Both the position numbers and the translations under genes were made by a program. A stretch of DNA of 62,245 bases. It comes from Deltaproteobacteria bacterium (GTDB taxonomy: Bacteria > Myxococcota_A > UBA9042 > DTJE01). The stretch covers positions 1 through 62,245 of the forward strand of contig JAKPOP010000030.1 of NCBI GenBank assembly GCA_029547805.1, read 5' to 3'. This document shows, one piece after another, positions 46,233 to 55,105 of this stretch; positions within the stretch are counted from its first letter, which is position 1, and the number at the start of each line of letters is the position of its first letter. The notes beneath the pieces are model-generated. The model was not told the origin of the DNA. It did no database searches and saw nothing but the letters and a program-made list of their open reading frames with translations.

Positions 46233-47027
46233 CTACTGGCGGGCGTAGGCGACGTCATACTCGATGCTGCAGTTCGAGGGCTGCAGCATCGGAATCCCGT
46301 ACAGGTGCACGGTGGACTTCCCCGATCCGGTCCCGTCGGAGAAGGTGATCCACCCGGTCGGCATCGCCGTGACGCCCTGCTCCGGGGGCATCAGGATGCA
46401 GTTGATCATCGTGTCTCCCTTCAGCACGCCGGTCACGGTCCCGCCAGGCCCCGAGTAGGTGCAGGTGCCCTGGACCGTGAAGGTCTGGTCCGGTTTCGTG
46501 GTGACCGTGCCGGGCTTGATCTCGGGCTTCAGGGTCTCGACCAGGGGATTGCAGTCATGGCGCACGGCCGTCAGGGTCTGGGTCCAGAGGCCAGAGAGGT
46601 CGATGTCCTGGGGCGCTCCCGGATCACAGGCAGGCAGCCGGCACTCCTTGTTGCCCCACCAGGGTTCCTTCGGAGGCCACTCCTCCGCCGGGACGTCCTG
46701 CACCGGGCCCGAATCTCCCGGGAGGTCCGACAGGCCGGGGTCCACCGGGCCCGGATCGTCCCCCGGGTCCGGGAGGGTCCCCTCGTCCCGCCCCGGATCG
46801 GCTCCGGGGTCCGACGGCGGGGCCCCCGGGTCCGCCGGGCCCTGGTCGGCCGGGGCCTGGTCGGCGAGTCCCGGGTCCGACATGCCCGGATCGGCCGGCG
46901 ACGGGTCCATGACCAGGTCCCGGCTCGCCCCGGGATCGGTCGTGGTCTCCCCGTCGTCTCCTCCACAGGCCCCCAGCACCACCAAGGTCGCCAGGATCCA
47001 TCGCCCCGGATTGCGGCCCCGCTCCAT
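46233..47027 (-). CDS. Lipoprotein with acidic linker and small C-terminal domain
   Basis: A 264-residue lipoprotein (lipobox LGACGG) with a D/P/G-rich linker to about residue 120 and a C-terminal beta-rich domain with four cysteines (CDPGAPQDIDLSGLW, CTYSGPGG, MINCILM, NCSIEYD). The family is not recognised. ATG 47027 follows GGGGAGG. It lies directly upstream of the flavocytochrome and is probably in the same transcript; it may be its partner or substrate-binding protein. Confidence 0.6.
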   Translation of the reverse strand: MERGRNPGRWILATLVVLGACGGDDGETTTDPGASRDLVMDPSPADPGMSDPGLADQAPADQGPADPGAPPSDPGADPGRDEGTLPDPGDDPGPVDPGLSDLPGDSGPVQDVPAEEWPPKEPWWGNKECRLPACDPGAPQDIDLSGLWTQTLTAVRHDCNPLVETLKPEIKPGTVTTKPDQTFTVQGTCTYSGPGGTVTGVLKGDTMINCILMPPEQGVTAMPTGWITFSDGTGSGKSTVHLYGIPMLQPSNCSIEYDVAYARQ

Positions 47028-47166
47028 CTGGACCTCCCCTGTCCCTATTGAGCCTGCAGATGATTCCGCCACAAGCCGGCATTCTGTGTCAATATCCGAT
47101 AGGCAGGGGCGATCATCCATGGCATCCTCTGCCACCCAACCGTCCAGGAGACGACCGGGAGGGACG

Positions 47167-48339
47167 ATGGACAGGCGCTGGCAGCCGGCATGGATGGCGA
47201 TGGCGGGACTCCTGGCCTGCGCCGGGGCGGACGAGGGGGTCCTCCGGGAGACACGGCCCGAGGAGATGGCCTCCCGCCTCTCCGACGATCCCGGGTCCTA
47301 CGAGTGGTTCAATTTCTACGCCGAGTCCCACGACGGCCACCAGTCCCTGTCGGCCATCTTCTTCCCGGCCAACCTCTTCGACTGCACCTATCGCAAGGCG
47401 GTCCGGGAGTGGCAGGCCAACCCCGACGGCGCCCCGCGGCCCCGCCCCTCGGACTACTGGCTGCTCCAGTTGAACGTGACGGTGGACGGGACCAAGGTGT
47501 TCACGAATCTGCGCCGATGGCCAGAGACGACGGCCGAGTTCCCCCACGACGGTCCCCGGGGACGCATCGGAGACAGCACCTTCCAGTGGTTCCCCTCGGA
47601 GGGGGGCGGTCGATTCCACGTGCACCTGGATGCCCCGGACATGACCCATGACTCCCGGCTCCTGGCCGAGATGGACCTGGAGGCCGCCGCACCGGGTTTC
47701 GCGATGACCGGAGGGGGCCTCTACGGGGCCATCCCCGGCGGGACGGACCATGACTGGCAGATGCCCATCGGGTTGCCCCGGACCCGCGTCACCTACCGGG
47801 TCGTGCGCCGGGACGGGTCCCTGGCGGTCCCGGAACGGACCTTCGAGGGCGGCGGGTACGTGGACCACCTCTGGGGCAAGGGGCTGCTGGGCGACCTGCT
47901 GGAATCCTGGTACTTCGGCACCACCGCCCTGCCTGATGGAGGCCGGGTGCTGCACCTGTGGCTCACGCCGGCCGTTTTGGGGGCCGCTCCCTACGGGTGG
48001 GTCTTCCGGGTGCGCCCCGGGATGCCGGCCGAGGCCCTCCCCATCCGGGAATTCACGCCGTCGGAACCCCGGACCGGGGCCCTGGGCCTGCCCTTCTTCG
48101 GGGACCTGCAGTTCGGCCTCGGTCCTGCCGGTCGGCTGCGGGTCCGCTTCGGAGACGCCCTGGGCGAGGACTGGCCCTTCCAGGTCTCCGGGCCCTCCCG
48201 GGTGGACCTGGAGCTGCCCGGCGAACCGGCCCTCCAGGACCTCCCCGGCGTGGCGGAACACCTGGTGCAGGAGGCCATTGACGACGAGGCGTACTGCCAG
48301 GCGGCGGCGATCATCGATCTGCTGCCCTGGAATCCCTGA
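47167..48339 (+). CDS. CrtC/AttH-like lipocalin-fold lipoprotein
   Basis: A 390-residue lipoprotein (lipobox at LLACAG). The beta-rich body ends the first half with GGGYVDHLWGKG, similar to the GxxYxDHxWG motif of carotenoid 1,2-hydratase (CrtC) and AttH proteins. Those form two lipocalin-like barrels and add water to polyene ends. It is divergent from the CrtI-like flavocytochrome operon, sharing a 139-bp promoter region. A joint role in oxidising a polyene or other isoprenoid in the envelope is an inference. GGGAGGG precedes ATG 47167. Confidence 0.62.
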   Translation: MDRRWQPAWMAMAGLLACAGADEGVLRETRPEEMASRLSDDPGSYEWFNFYAESHDGHQSLSAIFFPANLFDCTYRKAVREWQANPDGAPRPRPSDYWLLQLNVTVDGTKVFTNLRRWPETTAEFPHDGPRGRIGDSTFQWFPSEGGGRFHVHLDAPDMTHDSRLLAEMDLEAAAPGFAMTGGGLYGAIPGGTDHDWQMPIGLPRTRVTYRVVRRDGSLAVPERTFEGGGYVDHLWGKGLLGDLLESWYFGTTALPDGGRVLHLWLTPAVLGAAPYGWVFRVRPGMPAEALPIREFTPSEPRTGALGLPFFGDLQFGLGPAGRLRVRFGDALGEDWPFQVSGPSRVDLELPGEPALQDLPGVAEHLVQEAIDDEAYCQAAAIIDLLPWNP

Positions 48340-48365
48340 AGGAGAGAATCGAACCAGGAGGCACC

Positions 48366-49238
48366 ATGACCCTGCGAAGCACCTTGACCCTGCTGGCCCT
48401 GGCATGCATGGTCCCCGGCTGCTCCTCGGACAACGGAACCACGGGGGGCGGCGGCGACGTGCTGCTGCCTCCGGGTCCCGACGCCCCGGACCGGGACCAG
48501 GGAACGGACGAAAGGACGGTACCGGACCTGCCTGTTCCAGACAGCCTCCCGGACATGGCAGACCCCGGAGGGGAAGACGGCGTCCTGGCCCTGGACCTGG
48601 CGCCGGTGGACCCGGGCCTGCCGGATCCTGGACTTCCGGACCTGGGGACCGACCCTGGGTCCGACCTGGGGACCGACCCGGACGCCGTGGCCTACGGGCG
48701 ATGCAACCATGACTCCGAGTGCCCCGAGGGTCTGGTCTGCGACCTGCCCTACCTCGACGCCGCCTACGGCTTCTGCTCCAGGACCTGCAACCATGACTCC
48801 GAATGCCCGGCCTCGACGCTGCCGATCCCCCAGGGTTGCCACAAGGAGCCCGGGGCCTTGTCGGGATGGTGCACCTCTCTCTGCGGCATCCACGCTGGCG
48901 GCAGCACGACCTGCGAGGAATGGCTGCAGTGCGTGGCCTCCCAGTGGTGCCTGCCCCCCTCCACGACGGTCCCGACGAAGGGCCCGGGGGAGTCCTGCCG
49001 GGGCGGTGCCGAGTGCCTCTCGGGGGAGTGCATCGAGGGGGAGAACACCCGGGCCCACTGCGCGCTGAAATGCTCCTCGGACGGTGATTGCGCCGGGCCG
49101 AACGGCCAGTGGAAAGGGACCTGCGTCTCCGCCGCCGGACTGGACTACAACTTCTGCATCTGGATGTGCGGCATGATGGCCTCCGGGGCGTCCTGTCCCG
49201 GGGACCTCCAGTGCGTGGGCATGTCCGTGTGCCAGTGA
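48366..49238 (+). CDS. Cys-rich lipoprotein
   Basis: A 290-residue lipoprotein (lipobox MVPGC) with a D/P/G linker to about residue 110 and a C-terminal part with about 20 cysteines in repeats of CNHDSECPEGLVC and CRGGAECLSGEC type. Such disulfide-rich modules are common in myxobacterial surface proteins and no catalytic motif is seen. GGAGGCACC precedes ATG 48366. It is 26 bp after the CrtC-like gene and likely cotranscribed. Confidence 0.62.
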   Translation: MTLRSTLTLLALACMVPGCSSDNGTTGGGGDVLLPPGPDAPDRDQGTDERTVPDLPVPDSLPDMADPGGEDGVLALDLAPVDPGLPDPGLPDLGTDPGSDLGTDPDAVAYGRCNHDSECPEGLVCDLPYLDAAYGFCSRTCNHDSECPASTLPIPQGCHKEPGALSGWCTSLCGIHAGGSTTCEEWLQCVASQWCLPPSTTVPTKGPGESCRGGAECLSGECIEGENTRAHCALKCSSDGDCAGPNGQWKGTCVSAAGLDYNFCIWMCGMMASGASCPGDLQCVGMSVCQ

Positions 49239-49323
49239 TGGGCGGGCCGGCCGAACCAGGAGTTGCCCTGAACGAAAAAGGCTTCTAGGATTCGGCAAGT
49301 CCTGGTATGCCAGGAGCGTCCCG

Positions 49324-50406
49324 ATGCATCGCGAATCCATCCGCCGCTGCAGTCGCTGCATCCTGCCGGAGACCTGGCCAGGCCTCCGGTTCGACGAAGA
49401 GGGGGTGTGCCAGCAGTGCCGACACTTCGAACGGCGCTGGGGACCCTGGTTGCGGGACCCGGAGGTCCGGGCCCGGGCCCGGAGGACCTTCGATCGGGCC
49501 GTGGAACTGGGCCGCCGATACCGGCGGGGACGCTACGATGCCCTGGTGCCGATCAGCGGTGGCAAGGACAGCCTGGAGGTGCTCCGGATCGCCCGGGAGG
49601 AACTTCACCTCGAGTGCCTGGCCTACACCTACGACAACGGCCTGATGACCCCCGGAGCCCTGGAGAACATCCGCCGGGTCACCGAGGCCCTGGGAGTCCC
49701 CCACGTGTTCGACCGGCGCCCGGAACAGAAGGACCTGCTGCGACACTTCCTGCGCAAGACCGGACTCCCCTGTGGGGCCTGCTTCATCCCGGTCGTGTTC
49801 GGCGTCCACCGGATGGCCCGGCGGGAGGGAATCCGACTCGTGCTGTGGGGTCTGGCCCGGCGCAATGAATCGACGATGCCCGTCGGCAAGGACCCCTGGA
49901 ACTTCCGGGACGTGGTGGAGGACGGGCTGGGCCTGGCGGCCATCCGGGGGATCTGGGGCTCCCACCCGGTGCTGGACTACGGACTGGATCGCCTGAGAGG
50001 GCGACTGGAGGTCGTCTGTGTCCCCGACTTCTTCGAGTGGGACGACGACGAGATCCGGCGGCGCCTTGGCGAGCGGTTCGGGGCGACCTTCGACGGGGAC
50101 CACTCGGACTGCCTGGGGGCCCGGACGATGGAGTGGGCGTGGTACCGCCGTTACGGTTTCGGTGCGCCCACCGCCGTGCTGTCCCAGCGCATCCGGGTAA
50201 ACCGCATCACGAGGGAAGAGGCCCTGGAACGCCTGGCCCGACTGGAGCCCCCCGAACTGCCGCCGTCCATCCACGCGGTGGCCGAGGCGGCGGGGGTCTC
50301 AGTGGAGGAGATCCTCGCCGGGGCAGACCGGGACCAGACCCCATACAACCGGAGCCTGATGCACTGGGTCGCGGAGATCCACCGGAACTGGATCCTGGGT
50401 CGCTAG
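49324..50406 (+). CDS. PP-loop ATPase, N-acetyl sugar amidotransferase-like
   Basis: A 360-residue protein. An N-terminal zinc-type pair, CSRC and CQQC, precedes the PP-loop SGGKDS (near residue 79), as in the N-acetyl sugar amidotransferase family (WbpG/PseA-like) that installs amidine groups on cell-surface sugars using glutamine-derived ammonia. A further CGAC pair lies near 153. The usual LPS or flagellin-sugar neighbours and the glutaminase partner are absent here. Alternative substrates, including tRNA thiolation, are possible from the PP-loop fold alone. Confidence 0.7.
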   Translation: MHRESIRRCSRCILPETWPGLRFDEEGVCQQCRHFERRWGPWLRDPEVRARARRTFDRAVELGRRYRRGRYDALVPISGGKDSLEVLRIAREELHLECLAYTYDNGLMTPGALENIRRVTEALGVPHVFDRRPEQKDLLRHFLRKTGLPCGACFIPVVFGVHRMARREGIRLVLWGLARRNESTMPVGKDPWNFRDVVEDGLGLAAIRGIWGSHPVLDYGLDRLRGRLEVVCVPDFFEWDDDEIRRRLGERFGATFDGDHSDCLGARTMEWAWYRRYGFGAPTAVLSQRIRVNRITREEALERLARLEPPELPPSIHAVAEAAGVSVEEILAGADRDQTPYNRSLMHWVAEIHRNWILGR

Positions 50407-50497
50407 CGGCCGCCGACCCTGGTCTCCCGGGCCGGACCCGGCCCTGGCCGTTCGGGTTCCTCCCGGGAAATCGGCGGATCCAGGGGCGCTTTCCCCG

Positions 50498-50527
50498 TTG
50501 ACTTCGACCTGCAGGAATGCCAAGAAT
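50498..50527 (+). promoter_or_regulatory. Candidate promoter of the HEAT-HAD-truD operon
   Basis: TTGACT (50498-50503), an 18-bp spacer and AAGAAT (50522-50527), with five and four consensus matches. It lies about 35 bp before ATG 50563 and after the stop of the preceding gene. Confidence 0.35.
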
Positions 50528-50562
50528 CCCCAAGGGGTTCTGGCCAGAAGGGGAGGTTGCAG

Positions 50563-52437
50563 ATGAGGCGGGGAGCGATCTTCGTGGCGGCAGTCCTGTG
50601 GGGCATCGTGCCGGCCATGGCCGGTCCGCGGGAAGACCTGGCGGCCGAGGCCTTCCCGGTCCTCGAAAAGGGCACCCGGAGCGGAGACATGCTGGCCCGG
50701 GCGAAGGCCACCGAGGCCCTGGCCCGGCTCCCCGGCCACGACGTGATGCCCTACCTGCGAGAGGCCCTCCGGGATCCCCACTGGCCCGTCCGGCGCTCGG
50801 CCATCGTGGCAATGGCCTCCCTGGGGAACGGAGAGGCCCGGACCCTGGCCGCCCAGGCCCTCCGGGACCCGAGCGTGACGGTCGCCGAGGACCTGCCGGT
50901 GTGGATCCTGGCCTTCCCGGACGCATCGGGACGCGCCCTGGTGGCCGATGCCCTCGCGGACCCTCAGAATCCCAACCGGGAGGCCCTCTGGAAGGCCCTG
51001 CTGGCCCAGGGGCTCGAGGCAGCGCTGCCCTTCTGGGTGCCGGCCCTGGCCCGGCAGGACGAGATGGCCCGAAAGGTCCTCCAGGAGATGCCGTCCTCCC
51101 TGCAGCCGGCCTGGGTCGCGGCCCTGCTGCGGGAGAAGTCGCCGGTGGTGCTGGGCTTCGCCCTCGAGATGGCCCGGGAGGGAGACCTGCCGGTGCCGGC
51201 ACCTCTGCTGAAGCCCCTGCTGAAGGGCAAGGACAATGGCCTGAGAACCGCCGCCGCCGAGATCCTGGCCCGCCAGGGGGACCCCGAGGGCACCGTGGCG
51301 CTGCTGCCCCTGGCCGAGGGAGACGAACCGGCAAAGGCCCGGTTCCTGCGGGCCGCCACGACCGCCCCCAGCCCCGCGGCCCTCCCGGCATTGAAGAAGA
51401 TGGCCTCGGCCGAGATCCCCGAGTCCCTCCTCCCGCTGGCCTACCGGGCCTTTGCCGCCTCCGGCGACGAGACCCTGCGGCAGCGGGTCGAGCAGGACAT
51501 CACCTCGACGCTGCCCCCCCGTCGGCTTGCGGCGGTGGGTGCCGTGGCCCGGCTCTGGGGCACCCGGGGACTGCCGCGGATCCACCAGTTGCTGGGGGAC
51601 GGGAGCGCCACGGTCCGGCGCCTGGCCGCCGAGGCCCTGGGGGACCTGGGCCAGGCCGAGTCGGTGGAGCCACTGGAGCGGGCCGTCCGGGATACGGACC
51701 GGGACGTTCGCATCGCCGTGGTGGGTGCCCTGGCCCGCATCCGGGACAAGGCGGTGATCCCGGTGGCGTCCTACCTGATCTACGACCGGGACATGGACAT
51801 CCGGAGGCTCGCGGCCCAGGCCATCTGCCAGGCCCGGCACGACTCGGCCATCCCGATCCTGCGGATCCTGCTGGAGGACCGGGACCCGACCGTCCGGGGT
51901 CCAGTGATGGTGACGCTGGCGTCGCTGGACCCGAAGCAGGGGATCGAGATCTTTCCAACCGCCCTCCCCGGACTGACCCCCGAGGCCCTCCTGGCCCTGG
52001 TGGCGGAGCTGAAGGAGGGGGCGGTCCCCTTCCTGCGAAAGGCGATCCAGAGCGACCGGGAATGGGCCCGGCAGGCCGCCATCGAGGCCGTCGCACACCT
52101 GCCGGCCCAGGAGGAGGAGTTCCTCCGGGAGACCGTCGCCCAGTCGGCCTATCCCGAGACCCGGCAGCAGGCCCTGTCGCGCCTCCTGCACAAGGATTGC
52201 GGCAAGGCGTTGGACCTGGCCCGGCAACGGCTGGAGGACCCGGCGCCGGAGGTCCGGGTCGCAGCCCTGCGGGGGATCGGCGCCTGCGGCACCGAGGAGG
52301 ACATCCCGCTGGTCCGAAAGACGTTGCTCGACCTGGAGGAGTACGTGCGGGTCGTCGGGGCCACCACCTTGCTGTCCTTCCCGAAGGGACCGGCCCCAAA
52401 GGCCCCGGCCTCCCAGAAGAAGACCCGCTCCCGATGA
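50563..52437 (+). CDS. Exported HEAT-repeat protein
   Basis: A 624-residue protein with a signal peptide (AAVLWGIVPAMAG) and a body made almost wholly of HEAT-like alpha-helical repeats (AAEALGDLGQAESVEPL, IRRLAAQAICQARHDSAIPIL and many others). It is probably a scaffold or binding protein in the periplasm; no catalytic motif is seen. The ATG is chosen over TTG 50557 because GGGAGG is 6 nt upstream. Its stop overlaps the next start (ATGA). Confidence 0.75.
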   Translation: MRRGAIFVAAVLWGIVPAMAGPREDLAAEAFPVLEKGTRSGDMLARAKATEALARLPGHDVMPYLREALRDPHWPVRRSAIVAMASLGNGEARTLAAQALRDPSVTVAEDLPVWILAFPDASGRALVADALADPQNPNREALWKALLAQGLEAALPFWVPALARQDEMARKVLQEMPSSLQPAWVAALLREKSPVVLGFALEMAREGDLPVPAPLLKPLLKGKDNGLRTAAAEILARQGDPEGTVALLPLAEGDEPAKARFLRAATTAPSPAALPALKKMASAEIPESLLPLAYRAFAASGDETLRQRVEQDITSTLPPRRLAAVGAVARLWGTRGLPRIHQLLGDGSATVRRLAAEALGDLGQAESVEPLERAVRDTDRDVRIAVVGALARIRDKAVIPVASYLIYDRDMDIRRLAAQAICQARHDSAIPILRILLEDRDPTVRGPVMVTLASLDPKQGIEIFPTALPGLTPEALLALVAELKEGAVPFLRKAIQSDREWARQAAIEAVAHLPAQEEEFLRETVAQSAYPETRQQALSRLLHKDCGKALDLARQRLEDPAPEVRVAALRGIGACGTEEDIPLVRKTLLDLEEYVRVVGATTLLSFPKGPAPKAPASQKKTRSR

Positions 52438-53201
52438 GGCCATTCTCCCAGGTTTCGCCGCATGGGACCGGCGATCCGTCCCCAGGGGACGGGCCGTCGC
52501 GCGTGTTCCTGTTCGATGTGGACGGGACCCTGATCCGGGCCGGCGGAGCGGGAAGGGACGCCTTTCTCCGGACCTGGGAGCGGGTCTTCGAGGTCCCCCA
52601 TGCCTTCGACCGCTTCTCCTTCGCCGGATGCACCGACGGGGCCATCCTGGCCCGGGGCTTCCGGGAGGCGATGGGTCGGGACATCACGCCCGGCGAGCGG
52701 GACCGCTTCTTCCAGGTCTACCTGGACCTGCTCCCGGGCCTGGTGGCGGAGGCCACGCACTACCGGGTGCTCCCGGGGATCCGGGAGGTGCTGGAGGCCC
52801 TCTCGGAGCGGCCCGATTGCCAGGTGGGACTCTGCACGGGGAACCTGGAGCGGGGGGCCCGGGCAAAACTGGCCCGGGGAGACCTGAACCGGTTCTTCCG
52901 GTTCGGCGGCTTCGGGTCCGACAGTGACGATCGGGGCGTCCTGACAGCCATCGCCGCCAGGCGGGCCCGGGAGATCGCCGGGCGAGACGTCGAGGTCACC
53001 GTGATCGGCGACAGTCCTCGGGACCTCGAGGCGGCCCGGGCCAACGGCTTCCGGTCCGTGCTCGTGGCCACGGGGTTCCATGACCTCAAGACCCTCGCCG
53101 CCCTGGCCCCGGACCTCCTGTTCCCCTCCTTCGCCGACGTCCCCGAGGTCCTCTCCCGGCTGCTGGGCCCGCGAACCGCCCCCACGGAGGCCCCGACATG
53201 A
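52434..53201 (+). CDS. HAD-family phosphatase
   Basis: A 255-residue protein with motif I FDVDGTL, a helical cap after it, motif II in GLCTGN, and motif IV in IGDSPRDLEAA. The layout matches phosphoglycolate phosphatase-like HAD hydrolases; the substrate is unknown. It is coupled by ATGA overlaps both to the HEAT gene and to truD. Confidence 0.85.
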   Translation: MRPFSQVSPHGTGDPSPGDGPSRVFLFDVDGTLIRAGGAGRDAFLRTWERVFEVPHAFDRFSFAGCTDGAILARGFREAMGRDITPGERDRFFQVYLDLLPGLVAEATHYRVLPGIREVLEALSERPDCQVGLCTGNLERGARAKLARGDLNRFFRFGGFGSDSDDRGVLTAIAARRAREIAGRDVEVTVIGDSPRDLEAARANGFRSVLVATGFHDLKTLAALAPDLLFPSFADVPEVLSRLLGPRTAPTEAPT

Positions 53202-54277
53202 ATGTCGACCCGCTCTTCGATGCAACCTTGCTGGATCGCCTGCCCAGGGCATGCCCCGAGGCCCCCAGGTTCCCGGGACGCCTCAAGGAACAGCCCGAGG
53301 ACTTCGAGGTGGAGGAGATCCCGGCCTACCTCCCGGAGGGGCGAGGGGACCATCTCTTCCTGTGGGTGCAGAAGCGGGACGTCGCCGGCGGCGACCTCAT
53401 CCACCGCCTGGCCGCCGCCCTGGGAGTCCCGCCGGGGGACCTGGGCCATGCCGGCACGAAGGACCGGAGGGCCGTGACCCGCCAGTGGATCTCGGCCCCG
53501 GCCCGGTGCGAGGACCGGCTCGGGCGTCTGGAGGGGCTCCCGGGCATCCAGGTGATCCGCGCAGAGCGCCATCCCCACAAGATCCGGACCGGGCATCTCC
53601 GGGGCAACCGCTTTCGGATCCGGGTCCGAGGGATCGACGCCTCGGCGGTTCCGGTGATGCAGCACACCGCCGACGCCGTCACCCGGGCGGGCTTCCCGAA
53701 CTTCTTCGGCACCCAGCGCTTCGGGCGGGACCGGGACACCCTCCGGATCGGCCTGGCGCGCCTGCTGGACCCTCGTCAGGAGGACTTCCAGGGAAGACGC
53801 CTGGGGGCCCTGGAGCGCCGGATGTCCCTGTCGGCCGTGCAGTCGGCCCTGTTCAACCGCTTTCTGGCGCACCGGATCGAGGCCGGCCTCGCCGCCCGCG
53901 TGCTGCCGGGCGACGTGTTGCAGAAGGTGCCCTCCGGCGGGCTGTTCCACTGCCGGGAGCCCGAGGTCGACCAGGAACGTCTGGAGGCCGGCGAGGTCCG
54001 GCTCACGGGACCGGTCTGGGGCCACAAGATGATGGAGGCCGAGGACGAGGCCGGTGACCTGGAGCGACAGGTCCTTCTCGAGACGGGGATCGAGGCCCGG
54101 GACTTTCGTGCCTTTGCACGCCTGGGGGAGGGAACCCGACGGCCCCTGTGGATCCGACCGGAGGCGATCCGGGTCGAGGCGGACCCGGAGGGGGTCGTGC
54201 TGACCTTCGACCTCCCCTCGGGATGCTACGCGACGGTCCTGCTCCGGGAGTTCCTGGAACCCGATCCGGGGGAATAG
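53198..54277 (+). CDS. truD: tRNA pseudouridine(13) synthase
   Basis: A 359-residue protein. HAGTKDRRA holds the catalytic Asp of the TruD family, and FRIRVRG, NFFGTQRFG and QSALFN are further TruD signatures. It converts U13 of tRNA to pseudouridine. ATG 53198 overlaps the HAD stop. It is the last gene of a three-gene operon. Confidence 0.92.
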   Translation: MNVDPLFDATLLDRLPRACPEAPRFPGRLKEQPEDFEVEEIPAYLPEGRGDHLFLWVQKRDVAGGDLIHRLAAALGVPPGDLGHAGTKDRRAVTRQWISAPARCEDRLGRLEGLPGIQVIRAERHPHKIRTGHLRGNRFRIRVRGIDASAVPVMQHTADAVTRAGFPNFFGTQRFGRDRDTLRIGLARLLDPRQEDFQGRRLGALERRMSLSAVQSALFNRFLAHRIEAGLAARVLPGDVLQKVPSGGLFHCREPEVDQERLEAGEVRLTGPVWGHKMMEAEDEAGDLERQVLLETGIEARDFRAFARLGEGTRRPLWIRPEAIRVEADPEGVVLTFDLPSGCYATVLLREFLEPDPGE

Positions 54278-54355
54278 GAGTCCCCGGTCGGCGGTTTGCC
54301 CTTCCGGTCCCGACGGACACAGAATCCACCTGGAGACCGCAACGGAGAAAGGACG

Positions 54356-55105
54356 ATGCTCCTGCGACGACGATTGCCGATGGGGATCGTGGCGGGACTG
54401 CTGGCCCTGGCACCCGTCGCCACGCTGGCGAAGACCGAGGCTCCGAAGGCGCCCTCCGATGACTGGTATGCCCAGGGAGGCCGCACGCTCTCGGGGAGCC
54501 AGTACGCCGTCGAGGCGGCCCTGGGCTGGCCTGGCCTGCGCCTGGGCGGGCGTCTGGGCATCGCTCCCGGCGTCGAGATCTCCCCCTACCTGACCTTCAC
54601 CTGGTGGAACGACCTGCTGGATCGGAAGGCCACCCTGGCCAACGCCCTGGGGGCCTATGCCAAGTACAGCCTCGTGGCCAAGGGGCCCTTCCACCTGGCC
54701 CTCCAGGCCAATCCGGCCCTCATGGTCGAGTACTGGCCCAATGGCACCCGGGTGGGCTGGCAGATCGGCTTCCCCGAACTGCTGATGTCCTACGAGGTGA
54801 CCCGGGGCCTGGAGATCGACTTCGGGATCCGGGTGCCCCTCTCCCTGGTCTTCAAGTCCGACTACCGCCTGGAGGTCCGCCTCCCGGTACTGGTGACCAT
54901 GGGGGCCGAGTACGCCCTCACGAAGGACCTGCACCTCTTCGGCACCGTGGACATCGGTCCCCAGTTCCGCTTCGCCTCCCGGGAGCCCACCTGTCGCCGG
55001 CTGGGGCCCACGATGACCCTCTGCAACGAGTCCCAGACCACCGGGGGCAACCGGACCGGCGCGATGCTGAACGCCCTGGTCGGCGTCACCTACCTGGTTC
55101 CGTAG
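54356..55105 (+). CDS. Outer-membrane beta-barrel-like protein
   Basis: A 249-residue protein with a signal peptide (PMGIVAGLLALAPVATLA) and alternating amphipathic strands (LRLGGRLGIAPGVEISPYL, YAKYSLVAKGPFHLALQA), ending close to an aromatic-free LVP rather than the usual terminal Phe. It resembles small barrels of unknown function. Its end overlaps the convergent DinG gene by 20 bp. GAGAAAGGA precedes ATG 54356. Confidence 0.6.
   Translation: MLLRRRLPMGIVAGLLALAPVATLAKTEAPKAPSDDWYAQGGRTLSGSQYAVEAALGWPGLRLGGRLGIAPGVEISPYLTFTWWNDLLDRKATLANALGAYAKYSLVAKGPFHLALQANPALMVEYWPNGTRVGWQIGFPELLMSYEVTRGLEIDFGIRVPLSLVFKSDYRLEVRLPVLVTMGAEYALTKDLHLFGTVDIGPQFRFASREPTCRRLGPTMTLCNESQTTGGNRTGAMLNALVGVTYLVP

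Noticed and set aside
47073-47110. Sigma-70 or sigma-54 promoter for the flavocytochrome operon
   Set aside because: A TTGACA is present on the minus strand but no acceptable -10 at 16-18 bp, and the nearby GG/GC pair has 11-bp spacing.
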